Source: Syntrophorhabdaceae bacterium (GTDB lineage: Bacteria > Desulfobacterota > Syntrophorhabdia > Syntrophorhabdales > Syntrophorhabdaceae). Taken from it: a DNA stretch of 48,099 nucleotides. Location of the stretch: assembly GCA_036504895.1 (NCBI GenBank), contig DASXUJ010000087.1, positions 1 to 48,099 of the forward strand. Reading direction: 5' to 3'. Of this stretch, positions 35,423-43,800 are shown in pieces. Within the stretch, counting starts at the first letter, position 1, and every line of letters starts with the position of its first letter. A program made the translations under genes and the position numbers. The notes beneath the pieces were generated by a model that was not told the origin of the DNA, ran no database searches, and worked only from the letters and a program-made list of their open reading frames with translations.

Positions 35423-36607
35423 TTATGGGGTGATCTCTGCTTCAGTAAGATAGCACTGGGGGTCTTCGGCCCAAAGGTCTCCGGTCTTTGCCTCTGCCCT
35501 TACCCGGAAATTGCCCCCGCACACGGAAAGCCACCGGCACCGGGCGCACCTGCCTTTCACGAACCGCTTTTTTTCCTTGAGTCGCGCCATGAGCGGGTCG
35601 GCGGTATCCATCCATATCTCGCTGAAGGGCCTCTGCCTCACGTTCCCAAAGGTGTGGTGGCGCCAGAACTGGTCGGCGTGGACATTCCCCGCCTCGTCGA
35701 CGCAGCCGATCCCCACTCCCGAGGAATTGCCTTCGTTCATCGTGAGAAGCGCATAGACCTCTTCAGCCCGCTTCGGATCTTCTTTTAGAAGCTTCAGATA
35801 GATATAGGGTCCGTCCCCATGGTTATCCACAGTGAGCACTTCCAGCGGATGCCCCTTGTCGAAAAAACCCTTTGTCCGCTCGAGGATGTAATCGACCGCC
35901 TTCCTCGCCTCTTCGTGGGAAAGGTCCTCATCGATCAATTTGGACCCCCGTCCCGCATAAACGAGATGGTAGAAGCAGACCCGCTCGATCTTCTCCTTTT
36001 CGATAAGGTCGAACACCGCGGGTATCTCCTTGTAATTCCTTTTATTGATCGTGAACCGGAGGCCGACCTTTATGCCCGCCGCCTTCGCGTTCCTGATTCC
36101 GGCGACAGCCTTGTCAAAGGCCCCCTTCACGCCCCTGAATGCGTCGTTCACCTCGCCTATGCCGTCGATGCTCACCCCGATATAGGAAAGAGAGTATTTC
36201 GAGAAAATCCGGGCCTTCTCCTCGGTGATAAGGGTGCCGTTCGTAGAGATCACCGCCCTCATGCCCTTCTTCACCGCGTAATCGATCAGCTCCGGGAGGT
36301 CCTCCCTGAGCAGCGGCTCGCCGCCCGAAAAAAGGATGACCGGCGCGCCGAAGCGGGCGAGGTCGTCAATCAGTTTCTTGCCCTCTTCCGTGGTCAGCTC
36401 CCCCTTACGCTCCCCCTCGCCTTCTGCGAAGGCATAGCAGTGCACGCACTTGAGATTGCACCTTTTGGTCGTATTCCAGACCACCACGGGCTTCTTGTCC
36501 TTGGAGAACTGAAGAAGGTGGGAAGGAAGCTTCCCCGACTCCCTGCCGTACCGCAAAGGGTCCGAGGCCTCAACCGCGCCGCAATAAAGTTTCGATATAC
36601 CGATCAT
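35423..36607 (-). CDS. ahbC: Radical SAM protein AhbC (12,18-didecarboxysiroheme deacetylase)
   Basis: 394 residues. Radical SAM cysteines in CNLKCVHCYAF (C50, C54, C57) after NTTKR, ILFSGGEPLLREDL, and C-terminal clusters GIGCVDEAGNVHADQFWRHH (an AhbC-typical stretch), CARCRWLSVCGGNFRVRAE and a final CYLTEAEITP. AhbC removes the acetate groups of didecarboxysiroheme to give Fe-coproporphyrin III, which AhbD then finishes. It is the first gene of ahbC-hemB-ahbD. Confidence 0.92.
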   Translation of the reverse strand: MIGISKLYCGAVEASDPLRYGRESGKLPSHLLQFSKDKKPVVVWNTTKRCNLKCVHCYAFAEGEGERKGELTTEEGKKLIDDLARFGAPVILFSGGEPLLREDLPELIDYAVKKGMRAVISTNGTLITEEKARIFSKYSLSYIGVSIDGIGEVNDAFRGVKGAFDKAVAGIRNAKAAGIKVGLRFTINKRNYKEIPAVFDLIEKEKIERVCFYHLVYAGRGSKLIDEDLSHEEARKAVDYILERTKGFFDKGHPLEVLTVDNHGDGPYIYLKLLKEDPKRAEEVYALLTMNEGNSSGVGIGCVDEAGNVHADQFWRHHTFGNVRQRPFSEIWMDTADPLMARLKEKKRFVKGRCARCRWLSVCGGNFRVRAEAKTGDLWAEDPQCYLTEAEITP

Positions 36608-36681
36608 GGGAATATTGTTGCCTCAAGAGGCCCAAAAAGTCAATGGCGGCGCTTCATGGAAGCGTTTCATTCTGCAGCGCT

Positions 36682-36918
36682 TCATTCCTCCCCGCCATCT
36701 TCTTCCCCTTCTTCCCCTTCACCAGGCTCGTCCCCTTCCTCTTTCCCATTCTCCTTCGTGAACAAGCCACGCCTTTCCCCGCCATCTTTATGGGAATCAA
36801 TCGACAGGCCAGGTCTTTTATTTAATCCCGGTGAATCGGCGGGAGACCTGCCGCATCCGTAACTCATTATCATCACGAGCGCCACTACCCCTATGATCGT
36901 TATCTTTTTCCAGTCCAT
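36682..36918 (-). CDS. Small predicted lipoprotein with acidic tail
   Basis: About 78 residues from the ATG at 36918: a signal peptide MDWKKITIIGVVALVMIM ending in the lipobox SYGC, a short polar segment, then a strongly acidic Gly/Glu tail (DEPGEGEEGEEDGGEE). The frame is open to 37014, but that extension has no start support and would bury the signal peptide. Function unknown; lipidation at the Cys and export are inferred from the lipobox. Stands alone between the heme operon and tRNA-Pro. Confidence 0.6.
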   Translation of the reverse strand: MDWKKITIIGVVALVMIMSYGCGRSPADSPGLNKRPGLSIDSHKDGGERRGLFTKENGKEEGDEPGEGEEGEEDGGEE

Positions 36919-37048
36919 ATTTATCCAGTTTTTCACCTTCTGGCCCTCATTTGCAAGAGAATAATGGAAAAGCCGAAACGATCCCCGGGCCCTGATTCGA
37001 CGTTGATATTGCAAATCAACGCTTTTCTATGCTAACGTTTCACCGGAA

Positions 37049-37126
37049 CGGGGCGTAGCGCAGCATGGTTAGCGCGCTTGCCTTGGGAGCAAGAGGTCGC
37101 TGGTTCAAATCCAGTCGCCCCGACCA
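37049..37126 (+). tRNA. tRNA-Pro (anticodon UGG)
   Basis: Acceptor CGGGGCG (37049-37055) pairs with CGCCCCG (37116-37122); the anticodon arm is CTTGC-CTTGGGA-GCAAG giving anticodon TGG; the T arm is CTGG-TTCAAAT-CCAG. The CCA end is encoded (37124-37126). Its last 30 bases recur at 37329-37358. Confidence 0.97.
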
Positions 37127-37178
37127 TATTCAACCATTGGGGCTCACGTCGCACAGTTAACGGGGCTCACGTCGCCCC

Positions 37179-37201
37179 CTCGCTTGGCAAAGCCAAGCGA
37201 G
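37179..37201. repeat. Perfect hairpin and flanking 14-base direct repeat downstream of tRNA-Pro
   Basis: CTCGCTTGGC (37179-37188) pairs with GCCAAGCGAG (37192-37201) over a three-base loop AAA. Just before it GGGGCTCACGTCGC occurs twice, near 37139-37152 and 37162-37175. No T-run follows. This is within a 371-base gap (37127-37497) without a gene. Confidence 0.75.
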
Positions 37202-37328
37202 CCTTCCCCTCTCGCGCGCCGTGCGCGCTACATCACACAGCATGGGCTTACGGGATTCCATGGATCACGACTGACGCTTATTCTCATCGGGTCGAGTAGA
37301 CCTTTTGTCGGCTTCGCTTATATGAGAA

Positions 37329-37358
37329 TCGCTGGTTCATATGCAGTCGCCCCGACCA
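37329..37358 (+). repeat. Duplicated 3' end of tRNA-Pro (att-like)
   Basis: Thirty bases matching 28 of 30 with the 3' end of the tRNA (37097-37126), including the T arm region, acceptor 3' strand and CCA. No 5' half of a tRNA precedes it. Integrases that use tRNA genes leave exactly this kind of direct repeat, so the 200-odd bases between are probably the scar of a lost element. Confidence 0.75.
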
Positions 37359-37497
37359 GAAGCCGGATGGTTCGTACTTCCGAGATGTACTTCCCGTAGG
37401 CAGTCGAAAGTCCTCCGGTTCCGCTCTTCCCCGCCCCTTGTCCATGACTGAAAACTTACCATGGTGACTACGGGTCCTTCATGGGCGACTTCTTAAT

Positions 37498-39303
37498 CTA
37501 TTCCCTTGGCGGCCCGTTCTTGTCGAGTACCCGCCGGATTGCCTCTGCCAGGTCGCGTTTGGCGAGGGGTTTCAAGAGGAATTCTTTAATCCCCGCTTCC
37601 GTCGCCATCTCCGGAGATGCAGTTTCGCTGTACCCCGTGCAGAGGATAACCGGGATATCCGGCCTTACCTTCACGAGTTCCTTTGCGAGATCTAATCCGG
37701 TCAGGGCAGGCATCGTATGATCCGTAATGACGACATCGAACTTGCCGGGATTATCCATGAATATGCGAAGTGCGTCCAGGCTGTCCGTTACCCCGACAAC
37801 TTTGTACCCGAGACGCCTGAGAGTCGTCCGGCCCCACTCCACAAGGGCCTCATCGTCATCGACGAAGAGGATAAGTCCGGTCCCGTGCGGGATTTCATCC
37901 AGGGCGATTTCATCCGATTGAACGGCTGGTTCAGCTTGAGGGATGAAGATTTTGAAAGTAGTGCCTTTTCCCGGTACGCTCCTGACGGTAATGTCGCCGT
38001 GGATGCTCTTCACAATACCGTACGTGACCGCAAGGCCCATGCCCGTACCCTGGCCCGGTTCCTTTGTGGTAAAAAAGGGATCGAAGATCCTTTTTATTAC
38101 CTCAGACTTCAGGCCTGTGCCGGTGTCTTTTACGCTGAAAAGCAAGTAGGGCCCTGGTTCCAGACCGGCAGGCAGCGTCGAATGAGACAAGCCCGCATCA
38201 CGGACCGTTATCGTGAGTCTACCCCCTCCCGTGGCCCGCATGGCGAAGCCGGCATTGGTGCATAAATTCATGATCACTTGTTGCATCTGCGACGGATCGG
38301 CAAGGACCGTGTCCGACGTGGTCTTTATCTTCACATCAATCTCAACGGTGGAAGGGAGCGAGGCCCTCAGGAGCTTGACCGTCTCCTTGATAAGGGGGGT
38401 CAGTTGGAGGGGGACGACGTCCGGATAGCTTTTCCGGCTGAAGGCAAGGATCTGATTTACGAGGTCCCTCCCCCTGAAGGCTGCTTTCAGGACATGATCA
38501 TGGGCACGGGCTACGGCGCTGTTGCCGGGTTCGCTGTCATCGATCGCCATCTCGGTAAATCCTATGACCGCAGCCAGCATATTGTTGAAATCGTGCGCGA
38601 TCCCACCGGCTAAAGTGCCGACAGCCTCCATCTTTTCCGACTGGCGCAGCCTTTCCTCCATCTCCTCCCGCGTGGCCACCTCCGCTTTGAGCCTGTCGTG
38701 TGCTTCTTTCAGATCGGCGGTACGCTCCTGAACCCGCTGTTCCAGTTCCTCGTGGGCCGTTTTGAGCGCCTTCTCTGCCCGCATGCGCTCATTGATATCG
38801 GTGAGGGCGGCACGCACTATATTCTGTCCATTAATGCTTACCCCGACGCTGTCCAGTTGGACATGGATTGCTGCGCCGTCATGCCGCTTGAGCGCCAGTT
38901 CGCAGGTCTGCTTTGTGAAGGACCTGAACGCCTCCCGAATGTGAAGATAGAATGTGTCCTGAAAGTCACGATCGAGAAAGCGGGAAAAGGGCCTGTTGAT
39001 AAGAGATTTCCGTTCAACACCCAGAAACCCTGCCGCGGTGAGGTTAAGTTCGGTGATCAAGCCCTTCTCACTCAAGGTAAGGTAACCGACCGGGGCGAGG
39101 TCGTAAAGCTCGAAATACTTCTCCCTTGATTTTTCAATCTCAAGCTGGGATGCCCGAAGCTCTTCGTTCTGCATCTCCAGTTCGATCTGGTGGACCTCAA
39201 GCTGATGGGTAAGTGAACCTGCGTCAAGGGGCGGTTCTTTCCCCGTCCTCACAGACAGGGTCTTCTCTGCTTCTTCCCAGAGCGTGTCCTGTTTGAAGCC
39301 CAT
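37498..39303 (-). CDS. Hybrid sensor histidine kinase with PAS domain
   Basis: 601 residues, soluble. Order: N-terminal coiled region with LTHQLEVHQIELEMQNEELR (a common lead-in to PAS kinases), PAS domain from about residue 60 (YDLAPVGYLTLSEKGLI), a coiled coil (about 175-225), HisKA with GTLAGGIAHDFNNMLAAVIG, HATPase with NLCTNAGFAM, VKDTGTGLKSEV and GTGMGLAVTYGIV, and a C-terminal receiver with the acceptor Asp in VVITDHTMPALTG. It is a single gene downstream of the tRNA scar and shares no strand partner; the signal is unknown. Confidence 0.93.
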   Translation of the reverse strand: MGFKQDTLWEEAEKTLSVRTGKEPPLDAGSLTHQLEVHQIELEMQNEELRASQLEIEKSREKYFELYDLAPVGYLTLSEKGLITELNLTAAGFLGVERKSLINRPFSRFLDRDFQDTFYLHIREAFRSFTKQTCELALKRHDGAAIHVQLDSVGVSINGQNIVRAALTDINERMRAEKALKTAHEELEQRVQERTADLKEAHDRLKAEVATREEMEERLRQSEKMEAVGTLAGGIAHDFNNMLAAVIGFTEMAIDDSEPGNSAVARAHDHVLKAAFRGRDLVNQILAFSRKSYPDVVPLQLTPLIKETVKLLRASLPSTVEIDVKIKTTSDTVLADPSQMQQVIMNLCTNAGFAMRATGGGRLTITVRDAGLSHSTLPAGLEPGPYLLFSVKDTGTGLKSEVIKRIFDPFFTTKEPGQGTGMGLAVTYGIVKSIHGDITVRSVPGKGTTFKIFIPQAEPAVQSDEIALDEIPHGTGLILFVDDDEALVEWGRTTLRRLGYKVVGVTDSLDALRIFMDNPGKFDVVITDHTMPALTGLDLAKELVKVRPDIPVILCTGYSETASPEMATEAGIKEFLLKPLAKRDLAEAIRRVLDKNGPPRE

Positions 39304-39426
39304 AAAAATAGCCTTATTGTTTATTGGAGTGTCTGGCAGTCACCCTTAGCCTCCGATGGCCTTTCAGGATAACAAATAACCGCGGGACGTAAGAGAATTG
39401 GTGATCAGTCGCAATGTGATGTACTC

Positions 39427-39435
39427 ATTATAACA
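39427..39435 (-). promoter_or_regulatory. Possible extended minus-10 promoter of the hybrid kinase
   Basis: On the minus strand TGTTATAAT (extended minus-10) is centred near 39430, about 125 bases upstream of the kinase ATG. No good minus-35 is seen. Confidence 0.35.
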
Positions 39436-39576
39436 CAACCGCTGTGGCAATGATAGCTACGGGGAGAGTCGACCGGGGAATGGTTTCCACTCGGACCGCG
39501 AGCAGCGCACCATCGAGCGCACTGACTGCTTGGCTCAGATTGAACCTACCGGTGAAACGACGCAATCCCGCCTCAT

Positions 39577-39615
39577 AAAAAAGCCCTTCGTCCCGGGCAG
39601 GATGGACGAAGGGCT
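39577..39615 (-). terminator. Intrinsic terminator of the hcr-like operon
   Basis: Eleven-base perfect stem AGCCCTTCGTC / GACGAAGGGCT (39582-39592 with 39605-39615), a 12-base loop, and on the minus strand six T's (plus-strand A's 39577-39582). It lies 75 bases past the hcrB-like stop. Confidence 0.9.
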
Positions 39616-39689
39616 GCCCAAATGGCCATATTTCGCACCCCTTCCCTAAACCGCTTCTCTAATCGTGGGGAAACTTTTCCCTCTGTCCC

Positions 39690-40662
39690 TTAAGACGTTA
39701 TCGCCCTTTTCACGAGGGTCTTGACGATCTCGACTTTATAGGCATTTCCGCTTAAGGGCTTTGCCCCCTCCACGGCCAACCGGGCGGCCTCCTCTGCCAC
39801 CGCGTTGTCGATCATTCGCCCGGTGAGAAATTCCTCTGCTGCCGTCGGCCGAAAAGGCCCCGGGGCCACCGCGCCAAGGGCAATGCGGGCTTTGGAACAG
39901 ACGCCTTTTTCCGTGGTCAGGACGGCTGCAACGCTTGCAATGGCGAAATCTATCGGTATTCGCAGGGTAAACTTGAGAAATACCTGCTGCGCCTGATCTG
40001 CTATTTCTGGAATTTCAATCTCTCTTACCATCTCGTGTGTTACAAGAGCATTGCCGAGGGGAGCATAAAAGTCTGAGATGGCCACCCTTCTATCCCCGGT
40101 CGGTCCTGCGATTACCACCTGCCCTTCCAGAGCGGCAACAGCCACGGCAACATCCGAAGGGCAGACGGCAAAACATTTCTTTCCGCCTATTATCGCATGG
40201 TATCGGTTGTCGCCGCGCACGGCAAGGCATGTCCCTTTCCCTTTGCGCAGACAGTCCATAGGACCGCCGACTTGTCGAGGGTATCGGTAATACCAGCATC
40301 GCACGTCCTGACAGAGATTGCCGCCTAATGTGGCAGCGTTACGGATCTGGGGCGTAGCCACCGAATGAGCGGCGAGGGCGAGGGCCTCGAACTTCTTGCG
40401 GAGAAGGGGTGATTTTGCCATGTCGGCGAGCTTCGCGAGGGCCCCTATTTTCAGCGTACCCTTTTTCCTCTCTTATGTAGTCGAAATCGGCGATAGTCTT
40501 TATATTGATGATTGTTTCAGGGTAAAGGGGAAGAAATTCATCTTTCAGCATGCCGAAAAGATCGGTGCCGCCCGCGATGAGACGGGCCTTCCCTTCATAA
40601 TCTTTCATGGCAGCGAGGGCGGCCTCTATTGTGGGAACACTGATGTGGGCAAAAGATCTCAT
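39690..40662 (-). pseudogene. hcrB: FAD-binding subunit of a 4-hydroxybenzoyl-CoA-reductase-like molybdenum hydroxylase, frameshifted
   Basis: Two overlapping frames together make one normal-length FAD subunit (about 323 residues). The first (from ATG 40662) runs MRSFAHISVPTIEAALAA, ARLIAGGTDLFGMLKDEFLP, and IREEKG; it then goes out of frame at an A5G3 run (plus 40459-40466). The other frame resumes TLKIGALAKLADMAKS, TPQIRNAATLGGNLCQDVRC and a cysteine-rich insertion (CWYYRYP, MDCLRKGKGTCL, GGKKCFAVCPSD) like the extra [4Fe-4S] loop of HcrB, then the C-terminal domain. Removing one base from the A/G run restores EEKGTLKIGA. So this is either a recent frameshift or a sequencing indel. The ATG overlaps the hcrA stop (ATGA). 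Confidence 0.85.
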
Positions 40663-42956
40663 AAAGCACCTCCTTTACGGCCGGAGGGAATCTTCCCGAG
40701 GGCCCTCAAAATCTTGTCCGGCGTGAGGGGGTATTCGTGCAGCCATGTGCCGACGGCGTTCGAGGCAGCGATGAGGACTGCAGTCGGGCCGGGCGCTGTC
40801 GCAACCTCTCCGGCCCCCACCGCGTGAAAACGATGGGTGGGAAAAGGGGTTTCAAGGACCACATTGTCGATCTGGGGCAATTCGGAGAAGCTTCGCCATT
40901 TGTAGTCGATCATATTCGCATTAAGTATGTGCCCGGTGGAACGGTCAAGCACTATCTCTTCGAAGAGTGCGCTGTCGATCCCTCCCGAACCGAGACACCC
41001 GTTGAGCTGGCCTTCGAGACCCTGGGGGTCTATGATCCGGCCCACATCCGTGGCATTCACGACACGCACCAGATCCACCTTCCCGGTCTCCGTATCGACC
41101 TCTACCTCGACAAAGGTGGTCATGCAGTTGGACATGGTATAGTCTGCCTCAAAACGCCCCAAACCGGTTACGGTGCGGTCGGCCCCTATCACCCTCCAGG
41201 GTATTTTCCTTTCAGGATTGGAACGGGCAAAGACCATCCCGTCCATGGTGTCCAGGTCGTCCGGCCCTGCCTGAAGCTCGGGGGCGATTATCTCGAAAAG
41301 CTTCTTCCTCGCATCCTCTGCCGCAGCGATCATGGCGCTTCCGATCGCGTAGGTGCCTCTGGACCCTGCGGGCCCGAACTCGTAGGGGTTAAAGAGCGTA
41401 TCTGACGGCGTCATCGTCACCCGGTCCAGGGGCAATTGCAGGACTTCCGCCACCATCTTCTGGAAGTTGCTCCACTGTCCTGTTCCATGCTCCGTCACGT
41501 TCGAATTGATGAGCGCCGTCCCGTCCGGACGAAGATGGACGTGCACTTCCGAAGAATCCTCTCCCACGTCCGCGTTTCCGTGTGAGGCCACACCCACCCC
41601 CCTTCGCGTGACGCCCTTTACCGAGGAAGGCTTAAGCCATCCCTTCCATTTTTCCTTCCAGCCAAAGCGCTCGGCGCCCCGGTCCATGGCCTTGCGGTAA
41701 TCAGCTCCCCTGTAGGTATACCAGATACCGTCTCTCCAAAAATAACCCTCACCCGGTTTTACGAAGTTCTTCTTGAAAAACTCCAGCGGGTCGACGTCAG
41801 CCTTCTGCATGGCGAGGGAGAGAAGGGGGATGAGGGCGCATTTGAGCTCCTGGCCGCCGAAGCCACGCACCGGCCCTGACGCGTTGCGGTTGGTGCAGAC
41901 GATCACGGGTTTTAGATTCCAGTTGGGGCACCGGGCCATAATCTGCGCCTCCCCTGATCCGACCGCAACCATGAACTGGGTACTGTAGGAGTAATATCCG
42001 GTATTGACAAACCATTTGCCCGACACTGCGGTGAGAGTCCCGTCCTTCTTCATGCCCACTTTCGCTCGCATCCGCGAGCCAAGCCTGATAGTAAACGTGG
42101 CGAGGTGTTCCTCCTTGGTCAAGATCAGTTTTACGGGTCGGCCTGTAGCTCTGCTCAGGGCTGTTGCGTAGGCTTCCACCTGCCACGACATAGTCCGTGA
42201 TCCGTAACTCCCTCCGCAGGGACCGCCATGGACCCTTACATCTACTTTTCTGCCAAAGGTAAAATAAAGGGTGATCTTATCGAGGTAGGGGAACTGATTT
42301 ACGACCCAAAGATCGACTTTGTTCGGTTCCTCCCACAGAGCAACTACGCCGGGAGGCTCGGGAGGCATGGGGTTTGGCGTTCCCTCGTATCCGAAGGTTC
42401 CCTCGGTGATCACGTCGGCTTCCTCGAAGCCCTTCTCCACATCCCCTATGACGATTTCGGTCAGCCCTTTCGGTCCCAGGAGAGTGTGTCCCGGCGTTAC
42501 GACGTTGCCTGGAAGTTCTTCATACAATTGGGGAGCATCAGGTTTGAGGGCCTCTTCCACGTCATAGACAGCGGGCAGGATTTCATACTCCACATCGATA
42601 ATACCGAGCGCTTCCCTGGCTACCTCCTCGCTGGTAGCCGCGATCAGCGCGACCGCATCGCCCACATAGCGGACCTTACGGTCAAGGATGCGCACTATAC
42701 GCGGCGTGCCTGCCTTCCAATCGGGAACATCCTCCCAGGTAAGGACCGCTTTCACTCCCTTCAGCTTGAGGGCCCGTGCCTTATCGACCTTTTTAATGAG
42801 GGCGTGGGGATGGGGGCTTCGGAGCACCTTTCCGTAAAGCATGTCGGGGAATCTGATCTGTTTGATGTCGTTGAGGAATTTTGTTCCTCCCGTGACAATA
42901 TCCGTAGCATCTCTCCTGGGTGCTGTCTTACCTATATATCTGTATGTGTGTGCCAT
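40659..42956 (-). CDS. hcrA: Molybdopterin-binding large subunit, 4-hydroxybenzoyl-CoA reductase alpha-like
   Basis: 765 residues of the xanthine-dehydrogenase family. N-terminal domain YIGKTAPRRDATDIVTGGTK and VRYVGDAVALIAATSEEVA; molybdenum-cofactor loops HGGPCGGSYGSRTMSW (in place of GGGFGGK), SGPVRGFGGQELK, NVTEHGTGQWSNFQ; and the catalytic Glu in FHAVGAGEVATAPGPTA. With the FAD and 2Fe-2S subunits it forms the heterotrimer. In anaerobic aromatic degraders HCR removes the para-hydroxyl of 4-hydroxybenzoyl-CoA to give benzoyl-CoA. The HcrB-like cysteine insertion in the partner favours this over a generic hydroxylase; the substrate remains an inference. Confidence 0.85.
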   Translation of the reverse strand: MAHTYRYIGKTAPRRDATDIVTGGTKFLNDIKQIRFPDMLYGKVLRSPHPHALIKKVDKARALKLKGVKAVLTWEDVPDWKAGTPRIVRILDRKVRYVGDAVALIAATSEEVAREALGIIDVEYEILPAVYDVEEALKPDAPQLYEELPGNVVTPGHTLLGPKGLTEIVIGDVEKGFEEADVITEGTFGYEGTPNPMPPEPPGVVALWEEPNKVDLWVVNQFPYLDKITLYFTFGRKVDVRVHGGPCGGSYGSRTMSWQVEAYATALSRATGRPVKLILTKEEHLATFTIRLGSRMRAKVGMKKDGTLTAVSGKWFVNTGYYSYSTQFMVAVGSGEAQIMARCPNWNLKPVIVCTNRNASGPVRGFGGQELKCALIPLLSLAMQKADVDPLEFFKKNFVKPGEGYFWRDGIWYTYRGADYRKAMDRGAERFGWKEKWKGWLKPSSVKGVTRRGVGVASHGNADVGEDSSEVHVHLRPDGTALINSNVTEHGTGQWSNFQKMVAEVLQLPLDRVTMTPSDTLFNPYEFGPAGSRGTYAIGSAMIAAAEDARKKLFEIIAPELQAGPDDLDTMDGMVFARSNPERKIPWRVIGADRTVTGLGRFEADYTMSNCMTTFVEVEVDTETGKVDLVRVVNATDVGRIIDPQGLEGQLNGCLGSGGIDSALFEEIVLDRSTGHILNANMIDYKWRSFSELPQIDNVVLETPFPTHRFHAVGAGEVATAPGPTAVLIAASNAVGTWLHEYPLTPDKILRALGKIPSGRKGGAL

Positions 42957-42960
42957 TGCG

Positions 42961-43491
42961 TCACCTCGTCATTTCTGAAGCCGCGATGACGGCTTTGACT
43001 ACCTGGTAATGGCTGATGCATCGACAGAAATTCCCGGAGAGCGCTTCCTTCACCTCGTCCTCAGTGGGGCGGGGGTTTTCATTGAGAAGGGCTTTTGCGC
43101 TCATGAGGATGCCGGGGGTGCAGTACCCGCACTGGAATGCAGTATGATCTATAAATGCTTGTTGAAGAGGATCGAGAACGCCGGATACAGGGTCTCTGAG
43201 GCCCTCGATCGTCTGTATCTTCTTTCCATCGCACTCCACCGTGAGGGTCATACAGGAAAGGAGGGCCTTTCCCTCGATGAGTACCGTGCAGCACCCGCAT
43301 GCACCATTGTCGCAGGCGACCTTGGTGCCCACAAGTCCCAGTGTCTCCCTCAGGGTATGGGCCAGGGTCGCGGAGGCTTCGACTTTTTCGGCGCCTTCCC
43401 CCACCTCCAGTTCATAGGTTCTGCCGTTCACTACGAGCGTGATGAGAGAAGACTCAAAAGACGCCTCCCCGGTTCGTTCTGTTCTTTCCAT
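42961..43491 (-). CDS. hcrC: [2Fe-2S] subunit, 4-hydroxybenzoyl-CoA reductase gamma-like
   Basis: 176 residues with both clusters of the family: the plant-type ferredoxin-like motif KVACDNGACGCCTVLIEGKA with the following SC, and the helical-domain motif FQCGYCTPGILMSAKALL ... GNFCRCISHYQ. AGGAGG lies seven bases before the ATG at 43491. First gene of the operon hcrC-hcrA-hcrB, with a four-base gap to hcrA. Promoter and operators are just upstream. Confidence 0.93.
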   Translation of the reverse strand: MERTERTGEASFESSLITLVVNGRTYELEVGEGAEKVEASATLAHTLRETLGLVGTKVACDNGACGCCTVLIEGKALLSCMTLTVECDGKKIQTIEGLRDPVSGVLDPLQQAFIDHTAFQCGYCTPGILMSAKALLNENPRPTEDEVKEALSGNFCRCISHYQVVKAVIAASEMTR

Positions 43492-43560
43492 TTCAATCCT
43501 CCTATCTGATATCTATTGCGTGGCCCATCCCATCGTGAGCACCTTTACACAGATCACAAT

Positions 43561-43602
43561 TTACATACATGTAAGTTTAATTATACTTTACACATGTGTC
43601 AA
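43561..43602 (-). promoter_or_regulatory. hcr operon promoter with two palindromic operator candidates
   Basis: Two related palindromes: TTACAT-AC-ATGTAA (43561-43574) and TTACACATGTGTCAA (43588-43602), centres 27 bases apart. On the minus strand TTGACA (43602-43597), 17 bases, TAAACT (43579-43574) forms the promoter, so one palindrome covers the minus-35/spacer and the other begins at the minus-10. This is the layout expected for repression by the divergent TetR-family protein. Confidence 0.7.
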
Positions 43603-43656
43603 CTACTATTTGTCTTATAACCTAATATCATGATGTTAGATGGCATTAACTGAAGT

Positions 43657-43685
43657 TTGACAAAGTCCGTTGGCAGTGGTAAAAT
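43657..43685 (+). promoter_or_regulatory. Sigma-70 promoter of the tetR gene
   Basis: TTGACA (43657-43662), 17 bases, TAAAAT (43680-43685): near-consensus. The start would fall near 43692, so the true start codon should lie close downstream (ATG at 43700, 43703 or 43719). Confidence 0.75.
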
Positions 43686-43800
43686 AAATTTACCTATCCA
43701 TGATGCCAATTTCAGCAGATGACGGGGGTGCAAAATCAAGAAAGAAAATCAACAAGGCCTGACGAGGGACAGGATTATCCAGGCAACGCGGAAAGTCCTT

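Larger units (their letters stand above)
39304..39689. other. Intergenic region between hybrid kinase and hcr-like operon
   Basis: 386 bases without a gene. It holds the putative kinase promoter and the operon terminator (listed separately). The stretch 39440-39570 shows nothing further that I can support. Confidence 0.5.

Noticed and set aside
35819-36862. 347-codon plus-strand frame
   Set aside because: Antisense to ahbC and the small lipoprotein gene; no recognisable motif; long shadow frames are common in this G/C-rich sequence.
37329-37358. Second tRNA gene
   Set aside because: Only the 3' part of tRNA-Pro is present; there is no D arm, anticodon arm or 5' acceptor strand.
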